Shown here: piece after piece, positions 58,325 through 64,000 of the stretch
Layout of the letters: each line of letters starts with the position of its first letter
How positions within the stretch are numbered: the stretch's first letter is position 1
Source: Mesodorylaimus sp. YZB2_4
Taxonomy: Eukaryota; Nematoda; Enoplea; Dorylaimida; Dorylaimidae
Direction: 5' to 3'
Assembly: GCA_030248295.1 (NCBI GenBank)
Contig: JASANH010000167.1
Coordinates: forward strand, 413,048 to 477,047
DNA length: 64,000 nucleotides
Program-made: the position numbers and the translations under genes
The notes under the pieces: generated by a model
The model's database searches: none
What the model was told of the DNA's origin: nothing
What the model saw: only the letters and a program-made list of their open reading frames with translations

Positions 58325-58450
58325 TAATGAGGTTCCATAATCGGCCTCGAAATTTAATGCATGCCTTCGATTCAAACAGCATAAAATTTGCAGCGACTGG
58401 TTGTGGCCGGCAGCCACGCTTGACACACGCATTTGCTCATTGTTCATCGT
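58325..58450 (+). pseudogene. Duplicate fragment of the M13 zinc-site exon
   Basis: TTAATGCATGCCTTCGATTC and the following bases match 57455-57510, the start of the HELMHAFD exon. The HE codons are altered (preceding bases CGGCCTCGAAA), and the frame ends within about 120 bp. It is a decayed tandem copy downstream of the gene. Confidence 0.65.
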
Positions 58451-58459
58451 CTTTAGCTC

Positions 58460-60075
58460 ATTTGCGAAGCGGTTCATGGTTAGAAATTCTCGATAATGGT
58501 GTGTCGTGATGATTATATCAGCGCATTTGTATCATGCATGAGCCAGACCGCGGCTGATCGCCATAAACACAACCAAGCACGAAAGAGAAAACGGAAAAGC
58601 AACAACTTCTGGCCACGTTTTGAAAAGAAGACAATTTAGAGGTAGCAGACCAGTAGGTACCTGCCATGTTTTCCTCACCGCAATCCATCCTGCCTCTTCT
58701 TGTTCCCTACGTCAGCTAGCCTGCCCTGCCCTGCCTGCACAAATTGCAGTTCTCATGAGAGAGGCTGCAGCCGCCTGGGTGGCAACAGTGAAAGGCGTGT
58801 AGGCATCGGCAGCGGATCGGGATCCCGAGCTATCTCTAGGTGGGAAATCATTGAATTATACGCAACGATTGACTAGGTTTTTGACCCGATTGATAAGCTT
58901 TTCCCATTTAGTGCATGTGAACTGGCGTGAAATGAGAATTGCACTTTCCTGCCAATCAGGCTTATTCCACGTCGACAGATCACAGCAAGAAGTGCTCATT
59001 GTAGAACGTGGCAGGCAATCAATGACAAAAGCAGCAGATGGCAGCGGCTTAGGCTGACCTGAGCAGAGATGATCAACTAGGCTCCATTAAACCCCCTGTT
59101 GTACGTCTTCGATCAAAGTTTCAATGTCCTCTCCAGCGCATATACAGCGCTGCTGTGTATGGAATAGCGCAGCATACACTGTGTATACAGCATCCTGCTG
59201 ATGCCGACTAAACGTCCTCTGTTCTAGACCAGTCCTTCATAGCATGAACCCACACCGACTACCTCAAAGTTTGCACACTCGACTCTACGCTCTATAGCGT
59301 CGTCGAGCAAGGCCCAGGACCTGACGCAGATGCAATTCAGTCACATCACTGTGCGCAGGCAGCGGTTACCCCACCACCGAGACAAAAATTTCCCATCAAG
59401 CGCATCGCTAGAAGCGAAGGCTCGAGGTCGAGACGTACCTCAACTGAAAGGGGTAATTACCAACTGGCAAACGGCGGCCAGCTACGGTACCAAAACCGTG
59501 AAACATCTAGTCGACGGGTGACCTGCTTGGTTATGGATCCGTGTCCTGCAGAGGGAAGGTGGACCTACCGTGGTTAAGTTCGACGCGAAAGCGGCAAGCG
59601 ACAGCGGCGGCAAGAAAGCCGAGATGCTGTGGGCACTTGCTGGCCAGGTGATACTCCATGCAGACACACAATAATGAAAAACGATTTCGTAATCGTCAGT
59701 TTTTTAGTTTGTCCAAAGATCCTCCCCAAAATCAACCAAATCAAATCCTGCCTTTTGATCAAAATCTGTGCCACCATTTGAGTTTTAGAATACACGATTT
59801 CATATTCAAAAGGCGAAGACGGAAGGGGAGGAAAACATTGATTGGCCTACAGCACCAGCTGGGCGTCGCGCAGAAGAAAAATTTGGTTTTTTAGAGACGT
59901 TGAGCTTTCGTATTCTGCCTTCTGACAATTTTTGAATTAGTTGCTTTTCATGCTATTTTCGCCGCAGTGTCAGGTGTTGTAGCGACTCGTTCAAATTGGC
60001 AAAATTGTAGCTGTATCGTGTCTGAAGCGACGAAACTAAAACTCTCAAAACCTCAGTGTCCAGTAATTACAGTAA
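58460..60075. other. Non-coding stretch with dispersed repeats
   Basis: 58660-58740 is related to 23940-24030. 59360-59530 is a copy of the repeat at 29120-29290 (CCCATCAAGCGCATCG, GAGACGTACCTCAAC, CCGTGAAACATC). No gene that I can support. Confidence 0.5.
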
Positions 60076-60079
60076 GAAT

Positions 60080-62127
60080 ATGATTCCCGATTTCGTTGCG
60101 GTCGCAAACAGTGGCGTAATGTCAAAGGTCTGCCGTGGCATGCTGAAGAAGCACTCTTCACTTTATCCCGCTGCGAGTCAAAATTGGCCAGTAAGAGCGA
60201 ACTTACTCTACGACCCCATGATGAAATGCAGATTCTGAGACTAGGACACCAGACTTTTTTATAACCAGCGTCTGAATGGCGAAGATCACGCCACAGCCAC
60301 GTGACGCTTGTAACCAGCGCACCCAGGCGGCAGCAGTACAGTGGTCGAAACCGAAGTTTCTGGGCAAAAAATTTCGACTGGAGGCAGGCAAGCCTCGCGA
60401 CTATACCTGCCCCAGAAACATCGGCCCGAGTGGCTGATGTCTCCCAGCCAGGGGGGCGTGTCGATTACTCCTGTTCGCCAGATGCTGGTCACACATTGTA
60501 CATATATGTAGTGTACAGTACAGTGCATGACGACGTGCCAATATCTGAGGACTTAGGGACTATCATTTGTGCACGTGGTGCTGCTCCAGTCGGTCGGGTT
60601 GCTGAGAGCTGAGGCCATGCGCGTCGTGACGCTCGTCTTGTTGGTCAGTTCAGTTGCAGTCGTTAGCGCGCAGTCTTTGAAGGAGAGCGTGTCTGAATCG
60701 CCGGACGTCATCCACGTCGACATTGAAGTCTATTTGACGGAACCATTGGACCTGGACTCGCTGGACCAACTGTCCACATTCCTTCTCACCATCGCCAAAT
60801 ATTTCCTCAACAATGACCGCAATTTCAGCGCCACCGTCTGCGCGCAAGCAATCAAAGACAATGCGATTGCTGGCATCGAAGTGAGAAAAGATGTGTCAAT
60901 GACGGGGAAACTGAAGTTTGTCCTGCATGAAGTTGGCAATAGTCGAGGTCAACAAGTCAGCCAAAATCCCTGCCTGAACAAATCGCCTCCGCCCCACGCC
61001 AAGACGGCTCGCATTCTCGTCCAGAAAATGTTCCACTGGCATGGCATTGATGATTTCCGTCAGATAGTCCAAGACAGTCACGCGGAATTGATGGAGCAAG
61101 TCCGCCGAACTAACTCGACCGCCATCGTCGTCGTGAATACTTTCTGGAAACGCAGCTCCGAGATAGCACATTACGTCTTCGCGCATGTGGTGCTGGCGGA
61201 CGGCAACACCATCACGTTGGGCGGCAACGAAGAATTCGCAGAGCTGGTCGACGCTACTTTATCGATAGCTGCAGTGTTGTTCGAAAAAGTACACTCCGCC
61301 ACGCAAAATTGTCGATTCGAGACGCAAGAGAGGACGATCTGCCATTACGACCGAGACCACGCCTGCTTCAAAAATCTGGGCGTCTCCGTCCTCGAGGCCT
61401 ACTCACTGGGCGTATTTTGCGGCGAAGATCACGTCAGCAATCGATCGTGCGAACCAAAAGTGTGCGATTCGGAATGCGAAAAGAGTCTGAACCAAGCGCC
61501 GTGTCGATCCCGCGATCAGTGCGGAACTGGCTTCAAGAACTTGTCGATCGACGGCCACCAACTGACCAGCCACTGCAAAGTCAAGGATGAACCGTGCACG
61601 CTCGCTCCCTGTCCAACTGACGCTCCCAGACGAAGCGTAGATTTGAAAGGTCGACTGGGCCTGGCCCTGATGGTCTTGGGCTTCACGCTACTCCTGACTG
61701 GTTTCATCGGCCTGATCGTCGTGATCTTCCTGGTCTGCTCAGCGTCGAGGAGAGAAGCAGAGGCCAGCCACGCGGAAAGTGCGAAACGAGCCAGAATGAG
61801 CAAGAAAATGGCGGGACCAAAATCGAGAAGCCGGAAAAACCAACGAGTCTGCCGCCTGAAAGTGGCGAGCGAGAGCAGCGGCCTAGCCTCGAGTTCGAGA
61901 ACAGAAAGCAGGAAAGCAAGAAAGCGTTGAGCAAGATGTGATGGCTGTGATCTGTCTTTTCTGGTTTGTGTCCTTGTGTGCATCGTGGTCGCATGTCGTG
62001 CCGAGATCTTGGTTTCCAGCACAGAACGAGGGAAGAATACGCGGAGCAAATTCGACACACTAGGGCACCATTCCCGTGTCAGAAATCAGCGTGTTGTAGT
62101 GCGTGGCTGTGTTGTGTCCTCCTTGGT
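60080..62127. repeat. Segmental duplication, copy 2
   Basis: Direct-orientation partner of 25726-27811. It lacks about 30 bp present in copy 1 downstream of the gene (near 27700). Outside these limits the surroundings are unrelated. Confidence 0.9.
60617..61930 (+). CDS. Type I membrane protein of unknown family, copy 2
   Basis: 437 residues, with the same signal peptide, cysteine-rich region, transmembrane helix and basic tail as the copy at 26265-27578. By eye the two proteins differ at five residues: Gly27Glu, one Gly/Arg, one Asn/Ser, one Ser/Pro and one Arg/Ser in the tail. The two coding sequences differ at about nine bases. Both copies keep full-length frames and the same upstream leader, so both could be expressed. 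No family is recognised. Confidence 0.85.
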   Translation: MRVVTLVLLVSSVAVVSAQSLKESVSESPDVIHVDIEVYLTEPLDLDSLDQLSTFLLTIAKYFLNNDRNFSATVCAQAIKDNAIAGIEVRKDVSMTGKLKFVLHEVGNSRGQQVSQNPCLNKSPPPHAKTARILVQKMFHWHGIDDFRQIVQDSHAELMEQVRRTNSTAIVVVNTFWKRSSEIAHYVFAHVVLADGNTITLGGNEEFAELVDATLSIAAVLFEKVHSATQNCRFETQERTICHYDRDHACFKNLGVSVLEAYSLGVFCGEDHVSNRSCEPKVCDSECEKSLNQAPCRSRDQCGTGFKNLSIDGHQLTSHCKVKDEPCTLAPCPTDAPRRSVDLKGRLGLALMVLGFTLLLTGFIGLIVVIFLVCSASRREAEASHAESAKRARMSKKMAGPKSRSRKNQRVCRLKVASESSGLASSSRTESRKARKR

Positions 62128-62166
62128 CATCAAACCTTACCTCTCGAGCGAAATCCAAACCCATAG

Positions 62167-62640
62167 TCAGGTTTGTGCACGTATACTACATCTATCGGAG
62201 AGAGAAAATAGAGAAATGGAGAAAAAATCGAGAGGAAATGTATTATCTACAAGCAAAGCAAAAGCCACTGTTTTGAACGGAGTCAAACAATCACAGATGC
62301 GATCACAGCCATGCGTCTGCTCCACCTCAAGCAGTCGTGAAAAGAACGAAAAACTATCACTGAGCGAGCAGCTGCCACGCAAGATGTCAGTCATCCAAAT
62401 AATTGCTGCCTCTGTAATCGTTTCCAGATCCCAAGAGTCCATATCCCAATTCCTCAATTCCAGCTGCTCAACGCGTTCCCACAGGCATTCTTGCTGCTCC
62501 ACTAAACCCTCATCCACTTTCCAGGAGCTGGTCACTTCACATGAGTATCTGAAATAAGCAAACATTAGCTGGTCAGACGGCTCCCCATCGGTCACAGTCC
62601 AAATAAAATTCTTGTCTGTCTGCTTTAGCTCGCTGGAAAA
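62167..62640 (-). CDS. Possible terminal exon of an unidentified gene
   Basis: The minus strand is open from a plausible acceptor (TTTTCCAG/CGAGCT near 62635) to a stop at 62167. It encodes about 155 residues with a protein-like composition (SSWKVDEGLVEQQECLWERV, ELRNWDMDSWDLETITEAA). Another acceptor (TTATTTCAG) lies near 62551. No domain is recognised and upstream exons were not found; a MULE remnant begins about 200 bp further on. It could equally be chance. Confidence 0.25.
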   Translation of the reverse strand, partial: FSSELKQTDKNFIWTVTDGEPSDQLMFAYFRYSCEVTSSWKVDEGLVEQQECLWERVEQLELRNWDMDSWDLETITEAAIIWMTDILRGSCSLSDSFSFFSRLLEVEQTHGCDRICDCLTPFKTVAFALLVDNTFPLDFFSISLFSLSDRCSIRAQT

Positions 62641-62839
62641 CTTGACCCGCTGACAGGAAAACAGTCAGCGGAATTGTTTCTGTAATAGGGTTTACTGTGA
62701 CCTCTGAGGAAACTACCAAGCTGACTGGAAAAACTCACATGAAAACGCTTCTGGAATACGGCCTCTGGTCCCAACGATCAGAATCGTATTTTGGTATTTG
62801 GCAGTTAAACCAATTCACGCATCTCGCCGAGGCCACATA

Positions 62840-63697
62840 ATGGTATATTGATGGAACCTTTTGGGCTGTCCCGCATTGTATTCGCAGCTGTTTTCGATTC
62901 ATGCTTTGATGTTAGGGCAGCAATTTCCTCTGTTGTACGCTTTGCCTCCTGATAAATCCGAAGTAACGTACGGGCGCATGTTCACGACGATCATGGACAA
63001 GATGGTTGCCCATGGCCTATACCCTAATCAATGTCGGCTTCAACAAATTATCAGCGATTTTGAAATCAGCCTTATCAATTCTGTTCACGATATGTTTCCT
63101 GCAGCCTTTCATTAAGATTGCTATTTTCACTACTCGCAAGCGTTCTATCACAAAATTGCCTGAGTTTCAGCGTGCGCTACAAGAACGACGAAGAGTTGAA
63201 GTTGCGGTGCCGTCAGCTGATCGCTTTTACTCTGATGGCTACCCACTTGAAGTTACAGTACGTACTTGCAGGTGTTGCAGCAAGCGTTCATCGATGATGC
63301 CGATTTTTCCAGCTTGATCGCCTAGTATTTTATATCTACATGGTTCGGTCGGTTTGCGTTGAACATGTGGGACTGGCGCTTGGAAGAAGTGCGTACCAAC
63401 AATCACGTGGAAAGCTGGCATAACAGGTTCAACAAGCGCATGGCCAAATCACATCTGAGCATATATCGATTTATGCTGTTGCTGAAAGGAGCGCACGAAA
63501 ATATTTAAGTCCTGATCACTGCGCGGGAAAATGGCGAGCCATTGCTGAGGAAAAACGACGAATATCAGCGCGTTCTCCAACGAGTCATGAGAATCCAAAG
63601 AGAATTTCATCGCCGTCAAGCTAGTGCAATAGCTACGTACCTGCGCCCATTAGCCCGATGTATGCCCCAACCATTACGATTCAATGCGCCTTTGTAG
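62840..63697 (+). pseudogene. Decayed MULE transposase
   Basis: Frames in order give WYIDGTFWAVP (first Asp block), LGQQFPLLYALPPDKSEVTY, then QQIISDFEISLINSV (second Asp). A shifted GCYFHYSQAFYHKI-like block follows, then EVRTNNHVESWHNRFN (final Glu block) and a C-terminal region. At least three frameshifts and a stop separate the blocks. It belongs to the same superfamily as the elements at 2011 and 8001 but is clearly diverged from them. No terminal repeats were found. Confidence 0.8.
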
Positions 63698-64000
63698 ATA
63701 TGCATCTTTGCAATGATTCCTGCACGTATTCTTGTGTTTTTAATAATTTTCATTGTAATATGGACAGATCCAGATCAAATAAAATGGCAAAATTTGATAA
63801 GGACTACGGGTATTACAAGCAGAATATTGGTCTCATAGCCGTTGTCGCTCTCCCATGGGAACGCCGTGGCCATAAGGGGCGGGGTCGACAAAGTCAAAAA
63901 TAGTGCTGAGGTTCATTTTAGACAGCCATTGAGAAAAAACAAAGTAAATACATTTTGATGAGGATATTTCGTTCTGAATCGCGAAAATATCGTATCTATA
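63698..64000. other. Window end, nothing recognised
   Basis: AT-rich sequence after the MULE remnant. An 81-codon frame at 63658-63903 overlaps the MULE C terminus out of frame and has no domain. Confidence 0.4.

Noticed and set aside
60056..60238. Short frame shared by both segmental copies upstream of the type I gene
   Set aside because: The frame is broken in copy 1 (near 25790) and the two copies diverge there at the flank rate, so it is not conserved as protein.

Overview
This is a repeat-rich nuclear genomic window from an invertebrate animal. The evidence is multi-exon genes with GT-AG introns (several only 47-75 nt), 3' splice sites that mostly end in TTTTCAG/TTTCAG, and animal gene families: a lemur-tail kinase, ATF4, M13 neprilysin and a C-type lectin. 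Short introns with a U-rich 3' end are typical of nematodes, but I cannot name the species. No ribosomal RNA, confident tRNA gene, CRISPR array or bacterial operon is visible. Most positions were read by eye from the raw sequence, so boundaries given as approximate may be off by tens of bases.

Layout. 1-21200 is a transposon-battered inverted duplication. Left segments (about 343-1690 and 6322-10243) pair in reverse with right segments (15465-19145 and 19860-21190). The arms carry two copies of the 3' exons of a C-type lectin/PAN gene and two copies of an ATF4 fragment that lacks its bZIP region. After the duplication a MULE with a FLYWCH domain entered the left arm (8001-9287, 8-bp target duplication). 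An element with an 8-bp target duplication entered the right arm (17730-18909). Each has its empty site in the other arm. The centre and flanks hold a broken LINE, an OTU-protease exon, tRNA-derived SINEs and a MULE interrupted by a 35-bp-TIR element.

22300-31240 is mostly non-coding. It holds a single-exon gene for a type I membrane protein (26265-27578), which recurs almost identically at 60617-61930. 31243-44009 (minus) is a complete 16-exon lemur-tail-kinase (LMTK/AATYK) gene predicted to encode 1495 residues. Its kinase fold lacks the beta3 lysine and the alphaC glutamate, and its tail holds about ten helical repeats of roughly 45 residues. 45784-49422 (plus, divergent from LMTK) is an ATF4 gene whose leader has a 4-codon uORF followed by a long uORF that overlaps the main frame, the classic ATF4 translational switch.

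52477-57983 is an M13 neprilysin-like gene with intact zinc-site exons but a broken middle. 58460-64000 holds repeats, the second copy of the type I protein gene, a possible minus-strand terminal exon and another decayed MULE. The genes do not form one pathway. The unifying theme is repeated local duplication followed by transposon insertion and decay.
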